Shown: positions 8,193-17,344 of the stretch, piece after piece
Position numbering within the stretch: the stretch's first letter is position 1
Layout: the number at the start of each line of letters is the position of its first letter
DNA from: WHTK01 sp963711035
GTDB taxonomy: Bacteria > Chloroflexota > Dehalococcoidia > DSTF01 > WHTK01
Assembly: GCA_963711035.1 (NCBI GenBank)
Contig: CAVQCN010000002.1
Coordinates: forward strand, 296,848-360,847
DNA: 64,000 bases
Direction: 5' to 3'
Position numbers and translations under genes: made by a program
The notes under the pieces: model-generated
The model's database searches: none
What the model was told of the DNA's origin: nothing
Seen by the model: the letters and a program-made list of their open reading frames with translations, nothing else

Positions 8193-9011
8193 CTAGCGGT
8201 GAGGGCCTGCGATTTCTTCGGATTCTTCAGAGCGGGCGATAGGCGACATCGCTACTTCTTCTTCCTCTTGCTCCGGCTCTTCTTCCTCCTGACGGTCGAT
8301 CGCCGAAGTTTGAAGTTCCTCTTCTTCGGGCGCTGCTTCACGGGCGATGGCGGACATCTGAAGCTCGTCCTCCGGCGCGGCTTCGCGGGCGAGAGAAGAC
8401 GTCTGCAGTTCCTCCTCCTCCGGCGCGGCTGCGCGGCTTACGGGCGCGGCGTGCGCGTTGAACGAGTCGGCGACGTTACCCGCCTCGCGCTCGGAGGCGT
8501 CGTCGGGGCTGCTTACGGTCATCTCGGAGGCCGGAGGGGCGTTCTGCTGCTGTACCACGTGAGTCAGCTCGTGCGCCAGCAGCTTCTGGCCGTCGCTGCT
8601 GCCGGGGTTGTACTTGCCGCTGCTGAAGAAGATGTCTTTGCCGGTCGTGAAGGCCTCGGCCTTGACGGCGCGGTTCAGCGAATCGGCCTGGCCGTCGGTG
8701 TGGACGCGGACGTCGGAGAAGTCTGCGCCGAGAGATGGCTCCAGCGTCCGCCGGGCCGTGTCGTCCAGGGGCGCGCCGCCGCCGCGTTTCGATTGGATCG
8801 TCTGGGCGACCGCGTCATCGACCGAGCCCGAGCCGTCGGCGGCGCGGTGGATCGCAGCGGAGCGCATCAGGCGCTGCACGCGGGCATTGCCCAGCGCGGA
8901 GAGCAGCGTCGTGTCGGCGCCGCCATCGGCCCGTGGGCTGTTCTGCTTCTCTTGCTGACGTCGTTGAGCCTTGACCAGCTCGTCGTTCGCGTCGTTACTG
9001 TGCCTCGCCAT
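8193..9011 (-). CDS. eCIS-associated DUF4157 protein (HExxH) with acidic C-terminal repeats
   Basis: I choose ATG 9011, six bases after a GGAGG, over the GTG one codon upstream. Residues about 80-150 are a DUF4157 domain: LEPSLGADFSDVRVHTDGQA and the metal-binding-type motif LLAHELTHVVQQ. This domain is the commonest non-structural marker of eCIS and is found on toxins or acts as a processing protease. The N-terminus holds LSALGNARVQRLM, the motif shared with the other three cargo candidates. From about residue 195 three near-copies of REAAPEEEELQTSAI lead into a Glu-rich tail. No separate toxin domain is visible, so it may be a protease, a cargo adaptor or a truncated effector. Confidence 0.82.
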   Translation of the reverse strand: MARHSNDANDELVKAQRRQQEKQNSPRADGGADTTLLSALGNARVQRLMRSAAIHRAADGSGSVDDAVAQTIQSKRGGGAPLDDTARRTLEPSLGADFSDVRVHTDGQADSLNRAVKAEAFTTGKDIFFSSGKYNPGSSDGQKLLAHELTHVVQQQNAPPASEMTVSSPDDASEREAGNVADSFNAHAAPVSRAAAPEEEELQTSSLAREAAPEDELQMSAIAREAAPEEEELQTSAIDRQEEEEPEQEEEEVAMSPIARSEESEEIAGPHR

Positions 9012-9075
9012 CACTATCCTCCGTCATTACGATAGACCGTTCGTCAATGGCCTACTGTGTTGTCCCCGCGTCGAG

Positions 9076-9737
9076 CTACTCGCTGGGGGCTGCCTCGGAC
9101 TCCTCTTCGTCCTTCGTCGGCTCGACGCTCAGGTCGAGCGAGACGCCCTCCGTCTGTCCATGAGTCGTATCGGTATCGTACTGATCCTGCGCTCCCTGCA
9201 GGGAGTCCATCTGCTCCTGCCAGGTGGTCTTCAGGTCGTCTTCGTGAATGCCGTTAAGGGCCGCTGGCAGGCCGTTCAGGTGACTCTGGGCGATCGTCAC
9301 ATGGTGATTTTCGTGGCCGCGCAGCGCCGTGAGCATCCGGTTCCACTCGGTTTGCACGGCCTTGGGCTGCTTCGAGAGTTGGGTCCAATGGGGCAGTCTG
9401 CTGAACACGACGGCAGTAATCGCGACGCTGCTGACGACGCCGTCGTCTTTGACCAAGCCGCCCGTGTACTTGATGTTCGCGCGCCGCCCTGGCCCCATTC
9501 GTCCAGGGCATTGAGCTCGTCCGCCGCCGATGAGAGGGTGCTGCCGGTGACGTCAAAGGTTTCGTGGCGCACCGCGCCGGTCGTCACAGTCACTTTGGTC
9601 TTCGCCGCCTCGCGCTGGATCGCTGCCGGCGCCTGGGGCGAGCGCGCCAGGCCGTTGGCCATGGCGAGGCGCTGCACGTACTCGTTGCCGTGCGCTTCCT
9701 GCAGCTGCAGGACCTGTCGCGCGATCAAAGGCTGCAT
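9076..9737 (-). CDS. Putative DUF922-like zinc protease/cargo protein, one frameshift near 9.48 kb
   Basis: ATG 9737 opens MQPLIARQVLQLQEAHGNEY and VQRLAMANG, which carries the LxxxxGNxxVxR motif near residue 15. Near 9475-9490 the frame shifts; the second frame starts ANIKYTGGLVKDDGVVSSVA and continues to the stop at 9076. It contains WNRMLTALRGHENHHVTIAQ, in which HENHH fits an HExxH zinc site in the arrangement of DUF922-type proteases (a Trp, a helix, then HExxH followed by IA). Joined, it is about 220 residues. The C-terminus is acidic. No signal peptide is seen. It lies between the DUF4157 gene and another cargo candidate, so a role as loaded effector or maturation protease is plausible. 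Confidence 0.6.
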
Positions 9738-9953
9738 TGCGCCTCTCGATGGGCTCGCTGACGAGGCGAGCCGCCAGGCAAGCCCTGGGTGAGTAGCGGT
9801 GGGCGCAAGCGCGTGCGCGCCGGCTGACCGGCGCGAGTCGCGTCGCGCTGAGTCGGTCTGCGGCGAGCCGGTGGAGGGGACGGCGAGGGGGCATCTACCG
9901 CTCCTCCGTGGTCAGCGCCGTTGCGCGCCTGTCAAACATCACGAACCCGGTGC

Positions 9954-10748
9954 TCATTTCCAGATGTACTTCCCCAGGTCTACGGTCACCATCATTCCCT
10001 TTTCTTTGGCGCCGGTCATGAACTTCACCGTCGTCGGCACTTCGAGGCCCGGGATCTTGAACTCCTTGCCGTCCAACTGCTTGAGCATGAAGTCGCGCGC
10101 CTGCGGGTCGCCACCGGCCGCAGCCAGCGCCGGGCCGGCGATCGCCACGCTGGTCACGATCAGCGCCGCTTTCTCGCCCGCCTTCATCTGATGGAAGTCT
10201 TGCGCCAGCTTCGCCAGCACCAGGTCCGGCACCCTGTCGGCGCAGGTCGCGATGGCCAGGGCGCGCGCCAGGTCCTTCTCGCTGGCCTTCTTCGGCTTCT
10301 CCGGCCCGCCCTTCAGCTTCCACGGTGGCTTGTCCGAGTCCGCCGCCTTCTCGGCGGCCGTCGGCGGTGTCAGCCAGGCTGGCGGCGGCTCCAGGTTGAG
10401 GTCGAGGCTGTCGAAGCTGACGAGCAGCTGGCCCAGCGAGAGGGCTCTCTCCGCGTCCTTGATCGCCTGGAGCTTCTCGTCGTCCGACGGGAGCTTCTTG
10501 CTGGCTGGCGCTGCAGGTTGGTCCTGACGCTGGATGCGCATGACGTACTGATTGCCCTGCTGGCGGCTCAGCTGCTGCGCGGCTTGCGCCCGGAGCGGTG
10601 CCGCCATTTCCTGGCGTGCGTGCAGGGCGCGGAGCTCCTCGCGCTGATCGACGCTTCGCGAGTCTCCTTCGCGTTCGCGGCTCGTACGCCTGGCCGGTTC
10701 CTGCCTCTCGGGCAGGAGGTCGGATGCTTTCTTGCGACGCCTCGGCAT
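9954..10748 (-). CDS. eCIS cargo-candidate protein with GN motif; C-terminal beta-domain
   Basis: This 264-residue protein starts MPRRRKKASDLLPERQEPAR and has a charged N-terminus with the shared motif AQQLSRQQGNQYVMRIQRQ at about residues 55-73. The middle is Pro/Lys-rich. The end, from about residue 160, has helices (LAKLAQDFHQMKAGEKAALI), a hydrophobic Ala-rich stretch (VTSVAIAGPALAAAGG) and strands (KIPGLEVPTTVKFMTGAKEK, MMVTVDLGKYIWK), a pattern I have seen at the ends of other eCIS-linked DUF4157 proteins but cannot name. No enzyme motif is visible. Its place between ATPase and structural genes and its N-terminal motif make it a candidate payload. Confidence 0.6.
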   Translation of the reverse strand: MPRRRKKASDLLPERQEPARRTSREREGDSRSVDQREELRALHARQEMAAPLRAQAAQQLSRQQGNQYVMRIQRQDQPAAPASKKLPSDDEKLQAIKDAERALSLGQLLVSFDSLDLNLEPPPAWLTPPTAAEKAADSDKPPWKLKGGPEKPKKASEKDLARALAIATCADRVPDLVLAKLAQDFHQMKAGEKAALIVTSVAIAGPALAAAGGDPQARDFMLKQLDGKEFKIPGLEVPTTVKFMTGAKEKGMMVTVDLGKYIWK

Positions 10749-10842
10749 TATGCTGGCCCTTCAGGTTTCCCGGCCGTCCAGACACTTACCGAAGCCGGGT
10801 TCGGCGTGTTTCTGATGCTCGTGCCTGCGTTGGCTCGTCCAG

Positions 10843-11713
10843 TCATTCCAGCGTTTCCATCACGCGGCTCAGCTGGATGAGCCGCAGCTCAATGCCTGCC
10901 TTGAGGTCCTCTATTGACCTGGGTGTGTCAACCCATTCGCTCACGCCATAGGTAAGATAGGGCTTCAAGGCTTCCTCCAGCGCCTTGACGCCATTGATTT
11001 GCGCCGACACGTCGTGCAGGAGTTCGTCGTTGAAGCTGTGGTACTCCACGCCCTGCTCCAGGACTGCCCGCATATTCGACATGGCGCTGCGGAGCTTGAA
11101 CTGCGCAAGGTCTATCTCGCCAGGCTTCAGGGGTTTTGGCTCCTGAAGGACGGCCATCGCATACCGTACGTCCGGTAGTACAAGGTGCTCCCATCGTCTC
11201 GACAAGTACTCATCCTTGCTGCGGAGGAGCGGTAGCATGCGCTCGATTTGTTCGTACCGAATTTTCAGATCGGACTCCGTCTGCTCAAGGGGGTACCGCA
11301 CGCCGGCGTAGGGCTCGGTCTCTCGGATCAGGACGCCGATCGCGTTGTATTGATTGACCAGGTCCGCGGAGAGCGGCCTGTTCGTGGCGTTGTACTCAAG
11401 GACTAGCGAGTAGATCAGTTGTCGTGCCGCTTCCAGCCAGTGAATGGCCCGCTTGGGGGCCTTTTTGTCCAACGCTTCAGACGCCCATAGCATCTTTTCC
11501 TTGGTCCGGGTCAGCTTGAGCAGCGCTTGTTCTGTAGACCCGGCCTGCTTGGTACCCGCCACGTCGCGCGAGATTTGGTCGACGGGGGTAACGTTCACTC
11601 GCCACGCGGGCAGCCAGCTGCGGCGCCGAGCGCGCCAGCATGCGACCGACCGCCTGGTTGCCGTGCAAGCGGCTCACCTCGAGTGCGGCGCGGCTCAGGG
11701 TCGAGGTTGCCAT
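10843..11713 (-). CDS. eCIS cargo-candidate protein, mostly helical, one frameshift near 11.6 kb
   Basis: ATG 11713 opens MATSTLSRAALEVSRLHGNQ and AVGRMLARSAPQ, the GN motif again at about residue 17. Near 11600-11625 the frame shifts; the other frame continues PAWRVNVTPVDQISRDVAGT and runs about 245 residues to the stop at 10843. The body is helical with no recognised domain (for example ALDKKAPKRAIHWLEAARQL, IRYEQIERMLPLLRSKDEYL). A GTG at 11598 could give a separate downstream protein, but then the upstream frame would be only a tag, so a broken single gene is the simpler reading. It follows the ATPase gene and may be a payload or an adaptor. Confidence 0.55.
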
Positions 11714-11904
11714 CTTGCTGCCGCCGCCGAGCGCTAAACGGCCGTGCGCGGCCTGGTCTCGTCCCGCCGGCAGCGGCGTCCCGCGTCGCGGGCGCACGCC
11801 CGCCCGCGACGGGTCGGGGTGCTCGTGGAGTCTCTTTCGCCTGCTCAGACCCTAGCCTCCGCTATCGTCTGCGATGGATGCTGCCGTGCTGCATCCGGTT
11901 GCCG

Positions 11905-14049
11905 TCACTCGTCCAGGTCCTCCTCGAGGCCGTCCAGCCACTTGCCGAAGTCCGATTCGGCGATGAGGCGGCCGAGCTTCTGGTACTCCCGCTTCGCCCC
12001 GCGGATCATGTGCGACATGGCGATCGGCTTGCCCTCGGCCGCGGCCAGGAACGCCGCCAGCAGCACGATGTTGCGGATGTTGCCGCCCGCGATGCGGAAC
12101 TGCTGTGCCATGAACTGCAGGTCGACGTCCGGCGCCAGTGGCGCCGCCGACGATAGCGTGCGCTCCCAGATGTCCAGGCGATCCTCGACCTCCGGGAACG
12201 GGAACTCGACGATGGCGCGCATGCGGCGCAGGAAGGCCTCGTCCAGGTTGGCGCGCAGGTTTGTCGCCAGCACGACGATGCCGTCGTACTCTTCCATCTT
12301 CTGCAGCAGGTAGCTGATCTCGATGTTCGCGTAGCGGTCGTGCGAGTCGCGCACCTCGCTGCGTTTGCCGAACACCGCGTCCGCCTCGTCGAAGAAGAGG
12401 ATCGCGTTCGTGTCGCTCGCCTCCTCGAAGACGCGCGCCAGGTTCTTCTCCGTCTCGCCGATGTACTTCGAGACGAGGCCTGAGAGGTCGATCTTGTAGA
12501 CGTCGAGGCCGAGGTCGTTGGCGATGACCTCCGCCGCCATCGTCTTGCCCGTGCCCGACTGGCCGGCGAACAGCGCCGCCACGCCGCGACCCAGGTTCGA
12601 CTTGCGCGCCAGGCCCCACTCCTCGTACACGACGTGCTGGTACAGCACCTGGTTGGCGATCTCGCGTAGCTGCGCCATGCGGTCGTCCGGCAGGACGATG
12701 TCCTCCCATGTGTAGTGCGGCGTGATCTTCTGCGCCAGGCTGGTCAGCCGCGGCTGCGATTGCGTCCGCGCCGCCGACTTCACGTCGCTCAGCGTGATCT
12801 CGCTGCGTCCTTCCAGGTGCGCGAGGCTGCGCGCCATCTCGATGGTCGAGCGGATCTCACGCGCGCCGAGGCGGTACATCGCTGCCAGCTGCAGCGCCTC
12901 TTCCGGGCTCAGCCCGCCGGCGAGATGCCAGCGCTGCTGCCGCGCCTCGAAAGGCGGCGCCGGATAAGCGAACTGCAGGTGCAGGTCGACGGGCAGGTGG
13001 GCCGGTGTCACGGGGCGGTCGCAGAAGATGACGGGCAGCGAGTGGTCCTTGAGGCCCGTCGCCAGCTCGCTGCCGAAGGTGTCGAGGTCGAGGTCCGACT
13101 CCTGGCCGCCGTAGCCGTCGATGATCAGCGCCGCGTTGAGCAGACGCGCATCGCGCAGGGCCAGCGATAGCAGCTTCGCCGGCTCGGAGGCGCGTGCCAG
13201 CGCCGGCATCGCCAGGTCGATCAGCTTGATGCCGAGCAGCCGGCAGGCGTAGGCGATCGTCTGCTCGCGCTCTTCGTGCCAGCGCCCGCCGATGTAGGCG
13301 CGCGCGTCCATGCGCTGCCGCAGCGCGTCGGCCAGCCGCTCGCCGTCCGCTGATTCGCCCACCATGACGTCCACCTCGCGGGCGATGCCGTGCAGCCGGG
13401 GGTCGAGGCCCTCGTATCCCAGCATCACCTCGGCGACGTGTGGGTCGAGCGACAGTTGGCGGTTGGGCAGCGCCGGTCCATTGGACGAGGCTTCGCCGAC
13501 CGCGATGAGGTTGTGGCGCACCAGCGGCGAGCTCTCGTAGAACAGCTGACGCAGCGCCAGCCGCTCCTGCTGGTCGTCGCTCAGCACCTCCAGCGTCAGG
13601 CCGATCGTAGGCCAGCGCTTCGTGATGTCGTCGTTGGCGTAGGCGAAGACCTTCTCGTACGCCGTGTCCAGGTACGGCGCCAGCGCGATCACGAGAACGA
13701 GGCGTTCGTGCGGCGAAAGGTCGAAGTCGCGCGTGATGCGCTCGACGGGCAGCGCCAGCCCGGCCTCGATGCTGGCCGCGGCGCGCGCGTCGAGCTCCTG
13801 GCGCAGGGCCGTCGCGAACTCGATCTGGCGGTCGACGACCTCTTCCGTGCCGTCGCGCGACAGCAGGTGGTCGACCTCTTCGTCCGTGATGTAGAGACCG
13901 CGATACTCCGACGGCGGCCCTACCGACCGCGCCTGCCGCGAGCGTTCCACGACGACGCGCAGGCGCGCCGATACCCAGCCCAGTTCGGACTCAATCTGCT
14001 CGAGGACAGAGCTGAAGGCAGGTGCTGCGGCGCTCGGTGCTTCAGTCAT
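11905..14049 (-). CDS. eCIS AAA+ ATPase (Afp15/Pvc15-type)
   Basis: The 714-residue protein has a long helical N-terminal half with a degenerate ATPase-like region and a full AAA+ module in the second half. Walker A is AGQSGTGKTMAAEVIANDLG at about residue 495, Walker B is NAILFFDEADAVFGKR near 553, and sensor/arginine-finger segments follow (VVLATNLRANLDEAFLRRMR). This type of ATPase is a hallmark of eCIS and is proposed to act in assembly or cargo loading. It is the first gene of the cluster as transcribed. A TATACT sequence lies 15 bases before the ATG. The gene is intact, and the cargo candidates follow directly. Confidence 0.92.
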   Translation of the reverse strand: MTEAPSAAAPAFSSVLEQIESELGWVSARLRVVVERSRQARSVGPPSEYRGLYITDEEVDHLLSRDGTEEVVDRQIEFATALRQELDARAAASIEAGLALPVERITRDFDLSPHERLVLVIALAPYLDTAYEKVFAYANDDITKRWPTIGLTLEVLSDDQQERLALRQLFYESSPLVRHNLIAVGEASSNGPALPNRQLSLDPHVAEVMLGYEGLDPRLHGIAREVDVMVGESADGERLADALRQRMDARAYIGGRWHEEREQTIAYACRLLGIKLIDLAMPALARASEPAKLLSLALRDARLLNAALIIDGYGGQESDLDLDTFGSELATGLKDHSLPVIFCDRPVTPAHLPVDLHLQFAYPAPPFEARQQRWHLAGGLSPEEALQLAAMYRLGAREIRSTIEMARSLAHLEGRSEITLSDVKSAARTQSQPRLTSLAQKITPHYTWEDIVLPDDRMAQLREIANQVLYQHVVYEEWGLARKSNLGRGVAALFAGQSGTGKTMAAEVIANDLGLDVYKIDLSGLVSKYIGETEKNLARVFEEASDTNAILFFDEADAVFGKRSEVRDSHDRYANIEISYLLQKMEEYDGIVVLATNLRANLDEAFLRRMRAIVEFPFPEVEDRLDIWERTLSSAAPLAPDVDLQFMAQQFRIAGGNIRNIVLLAAFLAAAEGKPIAMSHMIRGAKREYQKLGRLIAESDFGKWLDGLEEDLDE

Positions 14050-14063
14050 CTCGGTTGCACCAG

Positions 14064-14069
14064 AGTATA
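14064..14069 (-). promoter_or_regulatory. Possible -10 element for the eCIS operon
   Basis: On the minus strand TATACT lies 15 bases before the ATPase start codon within a short AT-rich stretch, unlike the GC-rich surroundings. No good -35 is found at 16-18 bases upstream. The message would have a very short leader. It marks the only obvious promoter-like sequence at the head of the cluster. Confidence 0.27.
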
Positions 14070-14158
14070 GCTTTCGTAATTGACCAATGATTTATGGAGT
14101 ATTGAAACTGCCCGTGGGCCTTCGCTGCGTTGTCATGCTCTGAACCGCCCTCACAGCT

Positions 14159-15000
14159 GTCATTCTGAGCCGCAGGCGAAGAATCTCCCCCCGGCACCAG
14201 GCCCCGAGCGCAGAGACGCGGCGCGCGCCGTTCGCGGACGACGGCCGGCCGTCTCGCCCGCGCGGGCGGTGGCTCGATGCACGGCGCCGGCTCGGCCGGG
14301 AGATGCTTCACTGCGTTCAGCATGACAAGGGGAGGTGCCGCCGTCCCCGTCGTTGTCATGCTGAACCGCCCTCACGGCCCGTCATGCTGAGCCACCCCTC
14401 ACAGCCTGTCATTCTGAGCCGCAGGCGAAGAATCTCCCCCCGGCACCAGGCCCCGAGCGCAGAGACGCGGCGCGCGCCGTTCGCGGACGACGGCCGGCCG
14501 TCTCGCCCGCGCGGGCGGTGGCTCGATGCACGGCGCCGGCTCAGCCGGGAGATGCTTCACTGCGTTCAGCATGACAAGGGGAGGTGCCGCCGTCCCCCGT
14601 CGTTGTCATGCTGAAGCGCCCTCACGGCCCGTCATGCTGAGCCACCCTCACGCCTGTCATTCTGAGCCGCAGGCGAAGAATCTCCCCCGGCACCAGGCCC
14701 CGAGCGCAGAGACGCGGCGCGCGCCGTTCGCGGACGACGGCCGGCGGTCTCGCCCGCGCGGGCGGTGGCTCGATGCACGGCGCCGGCTCGGCCGGGAGAT
14801 GCTTCACTGCGTTCAGCATGACAAGGGGGAGGTGCCGCCGTCCCCGTCGTTGTCATGCTGGACCGCCCTCACGGCCCGTCATGCTGAGCCACCCCTCACG
14901 AGCCTGTCATTCTGAGCCGCAGGCGAAGAATCTCCCCCGGCACCAGGCCCCGAGCGCAGAGACGCGGCGCGCGCCGTTCCGGACGACGGCCGCGCCGTCT
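14159..15000. repeat. Tandem array of four MITE-like repeat units with imperfect terminal inverted repeats
   Basis: Four near-identical copies start with GTCATTCTGAGCCGCAGGCG at about 14159, 14408, 14656 and 14906, a period of 248-250 bases. Each unit of about 170 bases ends in GGGAGATGCTTCACTGCGTT then CAGCATGAC, which is the imperfect inverted complement of its start, and about 80 bases of spacer (CCGTCATGCTGA type) separates units. The fourth copy is cut off near 15000. There is no transposase frame; the short open frames inside are repeat-derived. The array fills the gap between the eCIS and the secreted-protein genes. A diverged subfamily of the same element is at 33984-34371. Confidence 0.88.
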
Positions 15001-15014
15001 CGCCCGCCGGCCAT

Positions 15015-15038
15015 CCCCTCTCCGAAATCGGAGAGGGG
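15015..15038. repeat. Perfect 11-bp hairpin repeat
   Basis: CCCCTCTCCGA and TCGGAGAGGGG form a perfect inverted repeat with a two-base loop, followed by CCGAGGGGTGAGG. It resembles the common palindromic CCCTCTCC...GGAGAGGG family; a related sequence is at 37966-38002. It may work as a terminator-like hairpin, but no T-run follows. Confidence 0.6.
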
Positions 15039-15121
15039 ACCGAGGGGTGAGGTGCCCCTTCCTTTCGTTAAGAATGAACGGCGTTTCTTGAATACGAGAC
15101 CCCTGCGAACCTGACCGAATC

Positions 15122-15150
15122 TTGACGCTGGGGGGGCGACGTGATTTGAT
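15122..15150 (+). promoter_or_regulatory. Putative promoter for the C39-like protease gene
   Basis: TTGACG (15122-15127) and TTTGAT (15145-15150) are separated by exactly 17 bases, in the right direction and about 60 bases before the chosen GTG start. The -35 is good and the -10 weak. Confidence 0.38.
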
Positions 15151-15211
15151 CCGGCCGTGCTGCCCCGCCGGCTGGCGGGGGCACTTATGTGCGCCGGAAA
15201 GCTGGTCGCGG

Positions 15212-17192
15212 GTGCGGAAAATCGCCGCTGTCCTCGTCCTGATCGTTGTCGCCGTCATCATCTATCTCCTTTTGCGGGGCGGCGGCACCAACGCCGAAGC
15301 CAAGTACGACGGCGTCCACCTCTGCTCGTCCAGCCAGCAGGAAGCTGCCACCGTCGCCGCCAAGGACGCGCCGCCCGCGCCGACGCCTTCGGAGAGCGGA
15401 TCCATCACGCTGCCCAACGGCCTGACCCGCGGCACCAACGGCCCCCTCTTCGCCCAGAACGACCCCGCCTGGGGCGCCGAAGAGTACGACCACGGCAACG
15501 ACCAGGACGTCGGCTGCGGCACCACCATCGCCCAGTGCGGCTGCGCCATGACCTCCGTCGCCACGGTGCTGAGCCTGTTCAACGTCATGACGGACCCGCA
15601 CGGCAACGCCCTCAACCCCTCGACCCTCAACGCCGCCTTCAACGAAGGCGCCCAGCTCACCAGCTCCGGTTGGGTCAGCGCCGGCTACTCCTACGGCAAC
15701 GTCAACTGGACCGCCGCCGACAGCATCTCCGCCGCCGCGGCCGCAAAGGGCCAGGGGAAGACAGTTCGCTTCGAGGGCTGGGGCACCGCCAGCGATTCCG
15801 AGATCCGCGCCCAGCTGCAGCAGGGCCTGCCCGTCATCCTCGAGGTGCCCGGCCACTACATCGCCGCCGTCGGCCTGCAGGGCGACCAGATCCTGATCGA
15901 CGACCCCTACTACGCCAACCGCACCACCCTCAACGCCTACGCCGGGCTGGTGAAGAGCAGCCGCAAGTACGCGCCCAGCGACGACCTCGGCTCGATGATG
16001 ATCACCGTCCCGTCCAACATGCGCGTCCTGGTCACCGACAAGGACGGCAAGCAGGTCGGCACGCTGTCCGGCAAGACGCCGGCGGACGCCCAGTCGCAGG
16101 CCGCGCAGGACGCGGGCCAGTACCACTTCGAAGAGGCCTGGCGCGACCCGACCTGCACCGAGCGCCCGCCGAAGGACGGCCAGGGCACCAACTCCGTCTT
16201 CATCCCCCACCCGGACGGCGAGTACCACATCGTCGTCGTCAATCCGGACGGCGGCGACACGGCAGGCGTTGTCCACGTCACCGAGCCGGACGGCACCGAT
16301 CACATGACGACCCACGAGGGCGGCGACCGCATCGAGTTCGACGTCGAGTACGGCCCGTTCACGTCGAGTGGCAACCCGAACCCGAACGGCTCGCCCACGC
16401 CGCCCCCGGCGACCGTCACCGGCACGGTGACGCCCGGGACCGAGACGCCGACGATCACGCCCACGACAGCCGTCACAGCCGCAGTCGGGCGTCACGCCGG
16501 AAGCCCCGACGGTCACACCGGAGCCGCCGACCGCCACCGCCATCAATTACGCCGGAGGCGCCGACCGTCACCGAAATCCCGACGATCACGCCGACGGCTA
16601 CCGAACACGCCGATCACGCCGACAGCCGTGCCCGCCATGTCCGTGGCGCCGCTGACCGCTGAGCATGAACCCGGACGGCCTGAACGGGAGCTGCGGCACC
16701 CAGATCAGCTGGACGGTGAGCGGCGACCCGAAGGGGACCATCACACTGCTGCGCGAACGGCGCGCCCATCGCCACCGGCCCGCCGATACCCGGCAGCTTC
16801 AACGACATCCATTCTGTCTCGGGTACGTCACACCTACATCCTGCAGGCAACGAACAGCGACGGCGTCATGACGCAGTCGCCGCCGCTGACGGTCACGCCA
16901 GTGGTGCGTCCAGCAACTACACCATTCGTACGTGCACGTACACCTGTGACGGCTATCTGTCGCGGGAATCAGCATTCGCTGGCAGTTCCTGGGCAACGTC
17001 CAGGGCACAGCCAAGATCGTGAGGTTCCGTTTGGGTACGACCGTGGCGACGGTTTCCGCCAATGCAAACGGGTACTTCGACGCAGACCCGGACTGCGAAG
17101 TACACATCTGTAGCTATCAGCTCGTGGTGACTGTTGGCTCGCAGACGGTGACGTTCGCCGATGTCCCGAATCCAACTTATCTGGCCGGTTGA
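15212..17192 (+). pseudogene. Membrane-anchored C39-like cysteine peptidase with Thr/Pro stalk; 3' part multiply frameshifted
   Basis: From GTG 15212 the protein starts VRKIAAVLVLIVVAVIIYLL, a signal anchor. A peptidase C39-like domain follows: QNDPAWGAEEYDHG, the cysteine in QCGCAMTSVATVLSLFNV, the histidine in VPGHYIAAVG, and DDPYYANRTT. The frame is open to about 16480. A stalk of TPTITPTT and VTPEPPTAT repeats then continues only by switching frame several times, and the last beta-rich segment ends VTFADVPNPTYLAG at TGA 17190-17192. At least four frame changes are needed between 16480 and 17190. The catalytic part looks whole, so a truncated but exported peptidase could still be made. It probably acts outside the cell on peptide substrates. 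Confidence 0.66.
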
Positions 17193-17344
17193 GTGGAGAA
17201 CGATGAGAAACGATGACATTGAAAGATGGATCGAGAGAGTGCACGGGACATTTACCGGGATGAGGTCTCCCGTAGAGTTGGTCGGGGCGCAAGCAGATCC
17301 GGCATCCCGTGAACGGCTGATGACCAGCAGGAGGTCAAGCAGGA

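Noticed and set aside
9470..9500. Programmed ribosomal frameshift in the DUF922-like gene
   Set aside because: No slippery heptamer and no clear downstream pseudoknot; the similar events in many other accessory genes point to decay or sequence error.
14080..15114. Open frames inside the repeat array that yield CHSEPQAKNL and MLHCVQHDK type peptides
   Set aside because: They are translations of the MITE-like units in both directions and recur in every copy; no selection for coding is visible.
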